64,000 bases of DNA from Tianweitania sp. UT-5YL-CI-8 (GTDB taxonomy: Bacteria > Pseudomonadota > Alphaproteobacteria > Rhizobiales > Rhizobiaceae): assembly GCF_030010215.1 (NCBI RefSeq), contig NZ_JASCRR010000015.1, positions 22,448 to 86,447 of the forward strand, written 5' to 3'. Under the pieces are notes generated by a model. It had not been told where the DNA came from and did not search any database. It worked only from the letters and a program-made list of their open reading frames with translations. The first letter of the stretch is position 1; each line of letters starts with the position of its first letter. A program made the position numbers and the translations under genes. Below are positions 55,011 through 62,613 of the stretch, piece by piece.

Positions 55011-55334
55011 TCACGCACAGAGCTCTTCCGGGTCGAGCTGCGCCCGCAACACCGCTATGGCGCTTTCCTGGCGTGCCAGCTTGCGCGTCAAGGCGTCGAT
55101 TTCCGGCTGACGCTCCGCGGTGATGGCAGCCAGTTTGGCACGATACCGTTCGAGGAATGCGTTGGGGTCAGGCGGCTTTCCCCTCCGGTACGTGGTCCGG
55201 CGCGGATGGAGCTGCGGGATCAGCGTCGTCATCCGCCGCGTGATCTGCCGGTCGATCATGTCCAGTTGGCGTTGGATTTGCCGGCGAGCTTCCTCCATGC
55301 GGAAGAGCCGGGCGCGGCGATCTGGAGAGGGCAT
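55011..55334 (-). CDS. Small conserved plasmid protein, coiled-coil-like
   Basis: A 107-residue basic protein, mostly helical: FRMEEARRQIQRQLDMIDRQI and AKLAAITAERQPEIDALTRKLARQESAIAVLRAQLD have heptad-like spacing. No family is recognised. Its ATG shares a base with the stop (TAATG) of the preceding DUF7007-like gene, so the two are translationally coupled. Confidence 0.65.
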   Translation of the reverse strand: MPSPDRRARLFRMEEARRQIQRQLDMIDRQITRRMTTLIPQLHPRRTTYRRGKPPDPNAFLERYRAKLAAITAERQPEIDALTRKLARQESAIAVLRAQLDPEELCA

Positions 55335-56223
55335 TATGTGTCCCTCCCCTGCCAGCCGACGAAGCTGGATGGACCGTCATAGAGACGATGGCGCTCAGCA
55401 TCGATGACGAAACCGAAACGGCCGCCGTTGATGCCGTAATCGTCCGACGGAACCATATATCGGCGCGTACCCCGCGCTCCCGCCCGATCGCCGCCAAGCG
55501 TGGCGACAACCTCGATGAAGCCTGGCTCGTGGTCGGACCGGATCGCTGACACCACAATCCATTCGTCGGCATGGCGATTGTGGAATTCACGCTCGTCCTT
55601 CCTTGAGGACTGACCCGGTTCGAGCACCTTGCCATAGATCGCTTCCCAGGCATCCGGATACCAGTCTCGGATGGTCTTTTCCGCGCAAGCATTCTCGAAA
55701 TCCGTGAAAAGTTCGGGAAAGGTCAGGGCGACGGCCGCCCAATGGGAATCCTCCTCGTACCAGCCACCATGGGCGCGGAGCATGGGATGGACTTTGCGGT
55801 TCCGCTCCGCCGTCAGATGAAAACCGCCATGGCCTGCGGTCGAATGGCAGGTCACGCCATCGCCATACAAGGTGCCGCCCTGCGAGGTTCCCCAGGGAGT
55901 ATCATCGCAGGACTGCACCTCGCGGCGCCCGCGAGCAGCGCGTTGCTGCTGGTGTCGGGCATTCTCCCCGTCATGCACGCGGAAGGCCGCCTCGTCGGCA
56001 AGCTCGCCGGAATGGCCGTAAAAATCGCCGCGCATCCATTCGGCCATGGTCGTCGGATACGCCAGCCCGTAGCGAGGAAATGCCGGCCGTCTCGGCCAGG
56101 CAACATGGCGAACGCGGTCTCGCCGACAAGCGCGACCGGAAAGCCGTCGGCGCTTCGGCCAAAAGAAACTCCCGGAAATCCGGAGGTTTCGACGATGGCA
56201 GGTTGGGATTGGCCCGTGCTCAT
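55334..56223 (-). pseudogene. DUF7007-like plasmid protein, frameshifted near the N-terminus
   Basis: The gene starts at 56223 (MSTGQSQPAIVETSGFPGVSFGRSADGFPVALV), overlapping the previous stop, and reads to FLATGWRIRRP. The rest continues in another frame from MAEWMRGDFYGHSGELADEAAFRV to SSFVGWQGRDT at 55334. One missing base in CGACCATGGCC (about 56045) explains the shift. The body (TAGHGGFHLTAERNRKVHP, NGGWYEEDSHW-type text, SAIRSDHEPGFIEVVATLGG) matches the large plasmid protein family I know as DUF7007, of unknown function. Either a recent mutation or a sequence error. Confidence 0.7.
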
Positions 56224-56590
56224 GCCGCTGCCCTCCCCTCGACGCGGTCCGCCGCCTCCGCGTCGGCCGTGATCTCGCGGAGTACCGCCCGCGGATAGCC
56301 ATGGCGCGTGAGCCATTCCTCGGCCGCGGCACGATTGGCAGCGAGGTGCACGAGCTCGGCATCGTCGCCATCACGGTCAAGGACAAGGACGGAGCCGATG
56401 ACAGGCCGCTCCATGACCGTGAACTTCAGGTCGCTGTTCACCGAGAACGTCCGGTGGACGCGCAGCACGATGGTCCCCTGGCTGCCATAGTCGCCCTCGT
56501 GCAGGGTGATGGAGGCGGGAGTTGTCGTGTTGCCGACACGGGTTTGGCCCTGCTTGCGGATCAGGCGGCCACCCGAATTGCGGGTTTCCC
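56220..56590 (-). pseudogene. Interrupted plasmid gene, 3' part (121 codons)
   Basis: From the insertion point the frame reads (W)ETRNSGGRLIRKQGQTRVG, TPASITLHEGDYGSQGTIVL, VHRTFSVNSDLKFTVMERPV and ends GRAAA at 56220, overlapping the next start (ATGA). Joined to the fragment at 60256-60366 it gives an uninterrupted 158-residue protein. An internal ATG (56468) could express the last 82 residues. Function unknown; it belongs to the ParB/DUF7007 gene string. Confidence 0.8.
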
Positions 56591-56618
56591 ATTATGCCGA
56601 GAGCGTAATTATGCCGAG
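56591..56618 (+). repeat. Left terminal inverted repeat of the RIT element
   Basis: Two direct copies of ATTATGCCGAG (56591-56601 and 56608-56618) separated by AGCGTA. The whole 28 bases are repeated, inverted and identical, at 60203-60230. Confidence 0.93.
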
Positions 56619-56706
56619 TAGGTTCGGCTCTGGCAGCGTTTTTCTACGCTTAGAGCGCTGCACTATCGGCATAATATTATCCTCCCACAACCAATGGAGG
56701 ATATGT

Positions 56707-56805
56707 ATGTCAAAAGTATCGTTGTTCGATTATGAGCCGCACGCTGCCGCAACCTCGCTGTCGCTTGACGAGCTTGTTGCGGAGTTTGTGGCGCCTTCGC
56801 CATGA
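56707..56805 (+). CDS. 32-residue leader ORF coupled to the first recombinase
   Basis: MSKVSLFDYEPHAAATSLSL and 12 further residues. A strong GGAGG lies 6 bases before the ATG, and the stop overlaps the first recombinase start by 4 bases (ATGA), so it is well placed to be translated and to couple translation into the operon. It is acidic and not a known family. It may be a regulatory leader or a small accessory protein. Confidence 0.6.
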   Translation: MSKVSLFDYEPHAAATSLSLDELVAEFVAPSP

Positions 56806-58226
56806 GTTCCAATCACCTTCACAGCATCGCCGCACGACATCTGCTTTGCTGGCTTGATCTCCACAAGATAGCCTTGGCTGACGTTAACAATGCGGTGCTG
56901 GAACGGTTCGGAAAGCATCGATGCCGGTGCCCTGGTTTCAAAGCGACCCCCAACAACCTTCGGCAATATATGTCAGTGACGCGGATGTTTATGCATCTGC
57001 TTGAACAGCGAGGTTTGGTTCCCTCTAAGAACCGGAACGATATTTCACAGTATATAGGCCATTATGCCTCTGCACTGTCGGCAAAAGGCTACACTCCCAA
57101 AACTGTGAAGCACATGGTTTTCAATGCACGGCATTTTGCTTACTGGACCGGCAACGATGGCGGTTGGGATCATGTAAACCGTCATACCATTGAGCGGTTC
57201 GCTCTGCACGATTGCTCATGTCCACGTGCCAAGAGCGGCCCCCTAATGCATGGCACTGTGGCGACTCGCCGCCGGGATGCTGCCAAGTTCCTCGGATATC
57301 TCGTTGGCCAAGGCGTCATCGCTTCGCCACCGCAACAACCCGTGCTCGATGAGAGGCTGGCAGCGTATTGCCATTGGTTGGCTACGGCTAGGGCGCTTTC
57401 CGCCAGAGGCATCGAAGAGAAGCTAAGGGAGGTGAAGCGGTGGTACACTAAAATCTGTGGCGAGGAAGTAACGTGCTCGACTGAGGTACTGCGTTCGATC
57501 CTGTTCGATCAGGCACACCGCTCGACTGGATCAATCGGTCGAACGATGAGCACTCTGCGATCATTCGTCCGGTTTTTGATCGCCAAAGGCGAGTGCCCAC
57601 CCGATCGACTTGCCGCACTCAATGTGGGGCCAACGATTCCCGCCAAGCAAGTCCCTCGGTATATCGATCGCGAGTTGATCGAACGCATCATCGGATCATG
57701 CAATACATCGACGCGCAGGGGCATTCGCGACCGGGCATTGATCATGTTGCTGGCAAGGCTCGGGCTGCGCGCCGGCGACATCGCCACGTTGCAACTCGAT
57801 GATATCGATTGGGATCAGGGCACGATCCGCGTATCCGGCAAGTCCAGGCGCGCGACCCGACTCCCGCTTCCCCAAGACGCCGGGGAGGCGATCCTGGCCT
57901 ATATCGAACACGTTCGACCAACTGTCCCAGACAAGCATCTCTTCTTGCGCATGAACGCGCCACATCGGCCGTTCGCTCGTTCGAGTATCGTTGGGTGGGT
58001 CGTCAAGAAGGCGATCGAGCGGGCCGGTCTGACCGGTATCCCTTCCGGATCGCACGTTTTCCGTCACTCGCTTGCCACCGCGATGCTGCGCGAGGGCTCC
58101 ACCCTGGAGGCGATCGGTACGGTGCTCAGGCACAGGAAGCCGGATACAACCGCGATCTATGCGAAGCTGGATTTCAACAAGTTAGGTGAGGTGGCGCAGC
58201 CCTGGATTGGAGGTGCGGCATGCTGA
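56802..58226 (+). CDS. ritA: RIT tyrosine recombinase A
   Basis: A 474-residue phage-integrase-family recombinase. The N-terminal third contains several Cys/His residues (KHRCRCPGF, HDCSCPRA), suggesting a metal-binding site. It is followed by an SAM-like core-binding domain and the catalytic domain with Arg in LLARLGLRAGD, His418/Arg421 (HVFRHS), His444 and Tyr453 (AIYAKLD). It is the first and largest gene of the trio and overlaps the second by 7 bases. It probably acts together with the other two in transposition of the element. Confidence 0.9.
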   Translation: MSSNHLHSIAARHLLCWLDLHKIALADVNNAVLERFGKHRCRCPGFKATPNNLRQYMSVTRMFMHLLEQRGLVPSKNRNDISQYIGHYASALSAKGYTPKTVKHMVFNARHFAYWTGNDGGWDHVNRHTIERFALHDCSCPRAKSGPLMHGTVATRRRDAAKFLGYLVGQGVIASPPQQPVLDERLAAYCHWLATARALSARGIEEKLREVKRWYTKICGEEVTCSTEVLRSILFDQAHRSTGSIGRTMSTLRSFVRFLIAKGECPPDRLAALNVGPTIPAKQVPRYIDRELIERIIGSCNTSTRRGIRDRALIMLLARLGLRAGDIATLQLDDIDWDQGTIRVSGKSRRATRLPLPQDAGEAILAYIEHVRPTVPDKHLFLRMNAPHRPFARSSIVGWVVKKAIERAGLTGIPSGSHVFRHSLATAMLREGSTLEAIGTVLRHRKPDTTAIYAKLDFNKLGEVAQPWIGGAAC

Positions 58227-59131
58227 TCCAGCACGTAGAGCGTTATGTTGACTACCGCCGCAAGCTCGGCGCCAAGTTCGTCGAAGGCGAACACGCCCTC
58301 ACCAGGTTCGCGCGCTACGCCGATAAATGCGGCGACACGCATGTTACCATCGATCGGATCCATGAGTGGTGCAATCAGACATGCTCGCCCGAGCGTGGTC
58401 GGGTCATATACAATCACCTGCGTCGCTTCTCCATTTTTCTGCGAGCAGAGGACTCCGGGCACGCCGTGCTACCTAAAGGCGCGTTCGGATCGCGGAAGAG
58501 CCCAAGACCGGCGCCACATCTGCTCCAGGCCGAGCAGATCGAGGCGATTTTATCGGCGGCCTTGACCCTGTCGTACAGGACGATCGCGCCCTACACGTAT
58601 CACTTCCTGCTCGGCCTGCTGGCCGTCACGGGCATGCGCGTATCGGAGGCGCTCGCTCTACAACGGTCAGACCTCACCTGCGACGGACTGCTGATTCGCC
58701 GAAGCAAAGGTGGCGGAAGCCGACTGTTGCCGATCCATTCCACGACGCGCGAGGCGATTACCGCTTATCTCGTCAGGCGCAACCGGGCCTTTTCCATAAG
58801 CGACGATCTGTTCATCTGTTGCACCGGACGGGCGCCGACCAAGCAATCCGTCGGCAGGACGTTCAACAGCTTAACCCGTCAGCTTGGCATTCGTGGCCCG
58901 GTTGGCACTCCAGGTCCGCGATTGCATGATCTTCGGCACAGTTTTGCTGTCCGTTCGCTTGAGGCGTGCGCACACGATATCAACGCCGTCCGCCGCCACA
59001 TGGTCGCGCTTCGCGATTATCTTGGGCACAGCAGCATTCTTTGCACCTACTGGTATCTCGAAGCCACGCCGGTTTTAATGCGTACCATTGCTGCGGTGAA
59101 TGAGGATCGCTTCCAGGGAGATGCCCGATGA
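58220..59131 (+). CDS. ritB: RIT tyrosine recombinase B
   Basis: A 303-residue tyrosine recombinase. Catalytic residues: Arg in VTGMRVSEAL, His236/Arg239 (HDLRHS), His270 (YLGHSS) and Tyr279 (TYWYLE). A loop with extra residues (ACAHDINAVRRHMVAL) lies between the HxxR and the second histidine. It is translationally coupled to both neighbours, overlapping the first by 7 and the third by 4 bases. Confidence 0.9.
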   Translation: MLIQHVERYVDYRRKLGAKFVEGEHALTRFARYADKCGDTHVTIDRIHEWCNQTCSPERGRVIYNHLRRFSIFLRAEDSGHAVLPKGAFGSRKSPRPAPHLLQAEQIEAILSAALTLSYRTIAPYTYHFLLGLLAVTGMRVSEALALQRSDLTCDGLLIRRSKGGGSRLLPIHSTTREAITAYLVRRNRAFSISDDLFICCTGRAPTKQSVGRTFNSLTRQLGIRGPVGTPGPRLHDLRHSFAVRSLEACAHDINAVRRHMVALRDYLGHSSILCTYWYLEATPVLMRTIAAVNEDRFQGDAR

Positions 59132-60132
59132 CCCCGCTCGCTCCTCATCTTACCGCATTTCTCGTCGATCATTTGCCACGGCATCGCAATGCCAGTCCCC
59201 ACACGGTCGCAACTTACGCCCACAGCTTCACACTGCTGGCCCGGTTCGCGGCTGAGCTGCGACGACGCCGGCCTATCGATCTCCAAATCGAAGATCTCGA
59301 TCCGGATCTGATCCTGGCTTTTCTGGATCATGTGGAGATGGGTCGTCGTAACAGCGCCTCTACCCGCAATGTCCGTCTTGCCGCGGTACGATCCTTCTTT
59401 CGCTATATCGAGTACAAGATTCCTTCTTGCCTCGATCAGGTGCTGCGCATTCACGCACTGCCGCAAAAGCGGACCGACATGCGGCTCGTGGATACCCTGA
59501 CAGTCGATGAGGTGAAGGCGCTGCTCGCCGCTCCCGACAGCCGTAATTATGGTGGTCTTCGCGACCGGGCGATGCTTCACATGGCCTATGCATGCGGACT
59601 GCGAGCATCGGAGCTTCTTTCCATACAGATGACCGCGTTCCCTCCCGGCTCGCTGGCAACAGTCCGCATTCACGGGAAGGGACGGCGCGAGCGTGTCCTG
59701 CCCTTATGGCGTGAGACGCAGCAGGCAGTACGTGGCTGGATTGGCGCTCGCGGCAGTACAAGCGAGCAGACCCTGTTCCTAAATCGGCTCGGCGAGCCAC
59801 TGAGCCGCGACGGCCTCGCATTGGTCGTAGCGAAGCACGTTCGTCAGGCGGCAAAAGCATGTCCATCCCTCCTCTCGAAGCGGGTGACACCACATGTCCT
59901 GCGCCACAGCTGTGCCGCTCATACATTGGCGGCTACCGGCGACATTCGGAAGGTCTCGCTATGGCTTGGGCACGCGTCGCTTCGGAGCACCGAAATCTAT
60001 CTGCGCGCCGATGCGGCTGAGAAGCTTGCCATTCTCGCCGCCCATGCACCGCCGGGTGTGAAGCCTGGCCGGTTCCGACCTCCTTCGGATAAGCTACTCA
60101 CCATGCTCGCGACCGCCAGCAACGGCACCTGA
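59128..60132 (+). CDS. ritC: RIT tyrosine recombinase C
   Basis: A 334-residue XerC/D-like recombinase. An N-terminal SAM-like domain (FLVDHLPRHRNASPHTVATYAHSF) is followed by a catalytic domain with Arg in AYACGLRASELL, His256/Arg259 (HVLRHS), His282 (WLGHAS) and Tyr291 (EIYLRAD). It is the last gene of the trio; its stop lies only about 14 bases before the first right-end copy of ATTATGCCGAG. Confidence 0.9.
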   Translation: MTPLAPHLTAFLVDHLPRHRNASPHTVATYAHSFTLLARFAAELRRRRPIDLQIEDLDPDLILAFLDHVEMGRRNSASTRNVRLAAVRSFFRYIEYKIPSCLDQVLRIHALPQKRTDMRLVDTLTVDEVKALLAAPDSRNYGGLRDRAMLHMAYACGLRASELLSIQMTAFPPGSLATVRIHGKGRRERVLPLWRETQQAVRGWIGARGSTSEQTLFLNRLGEPLSRDGLALVVAKHVRQAAKACPSLLSKRVTPHVLRHSCAAHTLAATGDIRKVSLWLGHASLRSTEIYLRADAAEKLAILAAHAPPGVKPGRFRPPSDKLLTMLATASNGT

Positions 60133-60145
60133 CGACTGAACAGAT

Positions 60146-60256
60146 ATTATGCCGAGCATTTTGAACCACAATCCATGCCCTGAAGTCGCAGGGCATATGA
60201 TGCTCGGCATAATTACGCTCTCGGCATAATGGAAATTATGCTGAGGTCAGCATAAT
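60146..60256. repeat. Right end of the RIT element: five copies or variants of the 11-base repeat
   Basis: ATTATGCCGAG at 60146-60156; inverted copies CTCGGCATAAT at 60203-60213 and 60220-60230, the latter two forming the right terminal inverted repeat; then a variant palindrome, ATTATGCTGAG (60235-60245) with TCAGCATAAT (60247-60256). The 60146 and 60203 copies extend into a longer inverted pair (ATTATGCCGAGCAT/ATGCTCGGCATAAT). These are probable recombinase-binding sites. Confidence 0.85.
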
Positions 60257-60366
60257 TCCCAGGCGGCAAGTTTCTTTCGATGCCGTTCCGGCGGACGCGG
60301 CGAACCGTCGGAATAAGTCAGCGTCGAGCCCAGGGGCACGAGGTCGTAGATCAATTGGGCGGACAT
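60247..60366 (-). pseudogene. Interrupted plasmid gene, 5' part (37 codons plus element-derived stop)
   Basis: MSAQLIYDLVPLGSTLTYSD, then GSPRPPERHRKKLAAWE. After this the frame enters the RIT element and stops two codons later (LC then TGA). The native codons end at 60256; the 3' part is at 56220-56590. The gene lies 93 bases downstream of the ParB-like gene on the same strand. Confidence 0.8.
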
Positions 60367-60459
60367 GGTTTTCTCCATGGTTTTGATGGTGGAAACGAAA
60401 CCGCCGCCGGGGATGAACCGGCGGCGGCACTGCGATCGGAAAGAAAAAGAGGCGGGTTG

Positions 60460-62151
60460 CTACTCGGCGGCCTCGCGGAAGCCTTCAGCTTCGTCGTCAT
60501 AGTCATGGGCCGGCTCGGTAACGGCATCGCCGTCGAGCTCGTCCAGATCCACCGGCGTGCCGTCATCCTCGGACCGCTCGGCGGTCTCGTTCTTCTTCAG
60601 CCATGCGGCGAGCTTGTCGGCATCCGGAGCGAACAGCGCCGACGGATGGACGAAACGGCCGTCCTTGAAGTGCTCGACCAGGGCCGCGCGCGTGTCCTTG
60701 ACCTTTTGCCGGGGAAGGACCGGCGTGTCCGCGCATGACGCTTCCAGCGCCGGACGAGACAGGCACGAGAGGAAGTCCTCCGTACCCATACTCGGCAGGT
60801 ATCCGTCCGCACCGATCACCACGCCGGCCACACGGGAGACCACGCCGCTGTCCGAACGGTTTTCCCTGCACGACAGCACGTCGATCAGGAGCGAGCGCAC
60901 GGCGACGCGAAGCGTGTCCATGTCGAAGTCGAGCTTGCCGTCCTGATCGAACAGGCAGGCGGCATGTTCGCCAAGGCCTGCCGCCCCATAGTACGAGATG
61001 TCGCGCGTGCCGGACGCCACCGTCACGTTCTGCCCCGCGAACGCCAGGACCAACAGCGCCATCAGCGTGTCGTCCTCGATCGGCGCCCGCGACAGCGCTT
61101 CATGCAGAGCATCGGTGCGCAGGTCGCCGATCATCTCGATGCCCTTGCGGGTGATATCGGGGCGGGTCTTCATGACGATCGCGGCCTCACCCGCCGGCTG
61201 CTCGCCCTTTTTGGGCTTCTTCGCCTCCGGCATGCGGAAATGCACCGTCTGCACCTTGCCCTCGCGATCGAGATACAGGGCCGTGTGATCGGACTTGCCG
61301 GGCTTTCCATAGACGCGTTCCGCCTTCTTCGGCAGTTCGGGCTGGCCCCAATTGTTGGTCTCAGTGATGACTCCCTTCTTGGGCAGGTTCTGCGTCATCC
61401 ACTCCTGCTGCGCGCCCAGGAATGCCTCGACATCGGTGGTGTAGCGGCTGTCCTGATCGGCCGGTGCGAACAAATCCTCGACCCAGGCAATGCCGTAGGC
61501 CTGCGCGAGCTCGTCGCCAAAGCTCGCATCGCGGGCATACATGCGGGTCTTCTGCAGGCCCTGCGCCACGCTCCACCACGACACCTGCGGGTCGGCCTTC
61601 GAGGGCTTGTGCTTCTTCCAGATCTCCTTCTGGTCGTCGAGCGAGGCAGAAGCGATGGTGCGCAGCTGGCTCTCATTGGGCATATCGCCCTTGGCCATCT
61701 GGTCGAGCATTGCCGGCAGGACATTGGCGAGCAGCCGCAGTTTGCGGATCTGGCGAACCGGCAGAGCCAGAGCGACGGCGATCGCTTCCTCGGTCCAGCC
61801 AAGCGCGACCAGGCGCTCGATCGCCCGCCACTGATCGACGGGATTGAGCTGTTCATGCGCCAGCGTTTCTGCGAGCGAACGCATCGCACCGCCATCTTCG
61901 GCGCGGTCGACCACCAGCACGGCGATCTCTTCAAGGCCTGCTGCAATGGCCTGCTTGACGCGGCGATGACCGGCATCGATGACAAAGCCGTTGCCGCCAT
62001 CGGATTCCGGCGCGACGACAGGCGGCTGCACGATGCCCACGGCGCGGATGGTCGCCAGCAGCAAGGCATCAGCCTGCGGGCTGGACTTTGAGCGCCGCGC
62101 CTTGTCGGGGTTTCCCTTCAGCGCGCGCGGATCGACAAACTTCAATTCCAT
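60460..62151 (-). CDS. ParB/Spo0J-family nuclease-domain partition-like protein
   Basis: A 563-residue protein. The first ~110 residues are a ParB N-terminal domain (FVDPRALKGNPDKARRSK, IQPP-type loop GIVQPPVVAPE, FVIDAGHRRVKQAIAAGLEEI, with the GHRR CTP/NTP-binding box), followed by a helix-turn-helix region (EAIAVALALPVRQIRKLRLLANVLP). The long C-terminal part (to an acidic tail) is peculiar to the large ParB-like proteins of alphaproteobacterial mobile plasmids. No parA is adjacent, so it may regulate accessory genes rather than partition the plasmid by itself. Confidence 0.88.
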   Translation of the reverse strand: MELKFVDPRALKGNPDKARRSKSSPQADALLLATIRAVGIVQPPVVAPESDGGNGFVIDAGHRRVKQAIAAGLEEIAVLVVDRAEDGGAMRSLAETLAHEQLNPVDQWRAIERLVALGWTEEAIAVALALPVRQIRKLRLLANVLPAMLDQMAKGDMPNESQLRTIASASLDDQKEIWKKHKPSKADPQVSWWSVAQGLQKTRMYARDASFGDELAQAYGIAWVEDLFAPADQDSRYTTDVEAFLGAQQEWMTQNLPKKGVITETNNWGQPELPKKAERVYGKPGKSDHTALYLDREGKVQTVHFRMPEAKKPKKGEQPAGEAAIVMKTRPDITRKGIEMIGDLRTDALHEALSRAPIEDDTLMALLVLAFAGQNVTVASGTRDISYYGAAGLGEHAACLFDQDGKLDFDMDTLRVAVRSLLIDVLSCRENRSDSGVVSRVAGVVIGADGYLPSMGTEDFLSCLSRPALEASCADTPVLPRQKVKDTRAALVEHFKDGRFVHPSALFAPDADKLAAWLKKNETAERSEDDGTPVDLDELDGDAVTEPAHDYDDEAEGFREAAE

Positions 62152-62365
62152 GGAAATGCTCCTTACGGGGTTGCCGGACCCAGCCGATCGCTGCGTCCTT
62201 TTGCGTCTTCATCCCGAAGACACCCCCCGGCCCGCGGAGCGGATGGGCCGGAGCAACTGTGGCCGAGCATCCCTGCCCGGCAGGCCGAGCGGGGCTTTCA
62301 GTCCTGCGAAGGACGACGCGGCCGGGATCGCGAGCGGCGCGGTTGAGCGCAAGCGTCAGCGGCCC

Positions 62366-62390
62366 GCCCGATCTGCGAACGGGCTTTTTT
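62366..62390 (+). terminator. Intrinsic terminator on the plus strand in the ParB leader
   Basis: GCCCG-A-TC / loop TGC / GA-A-CGGGC (62366-62384) followed directly by six T (62385-62390). It points rightwards, although the only upstream gene, the ParB-like gene, is on the opposite strand. It suggests a short plus-strand transcript antisense to the ParB leader. Confidence 0.6.
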
Positions 62391-62574
62391 CCTTCCCTCT
62401 TCCTTCTTCTCTGTTCCTCATCCTTGGATGGCCAATCAGGATTCGTGGACTTTCCATCCACCCCGGGAGGTCCCGGAGTGCGCTTTGCGAGTAATGCGGC
62501 CCATTCGAGCCGCAGCGATGCTGAATCCACGACAGATCGGCTGGGCGTCTTGTCAACGTACGGCGCAAGGCCTA

Positions 62575-62597
62575 TGTGTATTGCAGTGAAATACACA
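62575..62597. promoter_or_regulatory. Candidate operator of the toxin-antitoxin pair
   Basis: Inverted repeat TGTGTAT ... ATACACA with a 9-base centre, ending 17 bases before the antitoxin start. This is the position and form expected for binding by a ribbon-helix-helix antitoxin. Confidence 0.6.
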
Positions 62598-62613
62598 TAT
62601 TGGAGATGGTGAC

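Larger units (their letters stand above)
56591..60255 (+). mobile_element. Recombinase-in-trio (RIT) element with 5-bp target duplication
   Basis: 3665 bases holding three overlapping tyrosine recombinase genes, bounded by inverted copies of a 28-base repeat. It is flanked on both sides by TTCCC (56586-56590 and 60256-60260). Removing the element and one TTCCC restores the reading frame of a 158-codon gene (KLAAWE joins TRNSGG), which fixes both ends exactly. It is complete by appearance: all three recombinases keep the His-x-x-Arg and Tyr residues, and no frameshift is seen. Confidence 0.9.
62152..62613. other. Leader of the ParB-like gene and upstream region of the toxin-antitoxin genes
   Basis: 462 bases without a convincing protein gene. 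It contains GTCCT-GCGA-AGGAC and other small hairpins and, on the plus strand, an intrinsic terminator (listed separately) with no gene before it. The right part must contain the promoter of the antitoxin gene; the sequence there includes TTGTCAACG and a TATGTGTATTGCAG stretch near 62573. Confidence 0.5.

Noticed and set aside
55334..56386. Single 350-residue gene in one frame
   Set aside because: Its first ~100 residues are out-of-frame text over the preceding gene; the real N-terminus lies in another frame and is separated by a one-base shift.
56591..60255. Tn554-type transposon (TnpA, TnpB, TnpC)
   Set aside because: Tn554 carries two tyrosine recombinases and a small unrelated TnpC. Here all three proteins have a full recombinase active site and the ends are inverted repeats, as in RIT elements.
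60231..60255. Placing the right end of the element at 60230, at the edge of the matched inverted repeat
   Set aside because: No direct repeat then flanks the element and the interrupted gene cannot be rejoined in frame; the 60255 end gives both a TTCCC duplication and an intact gene.
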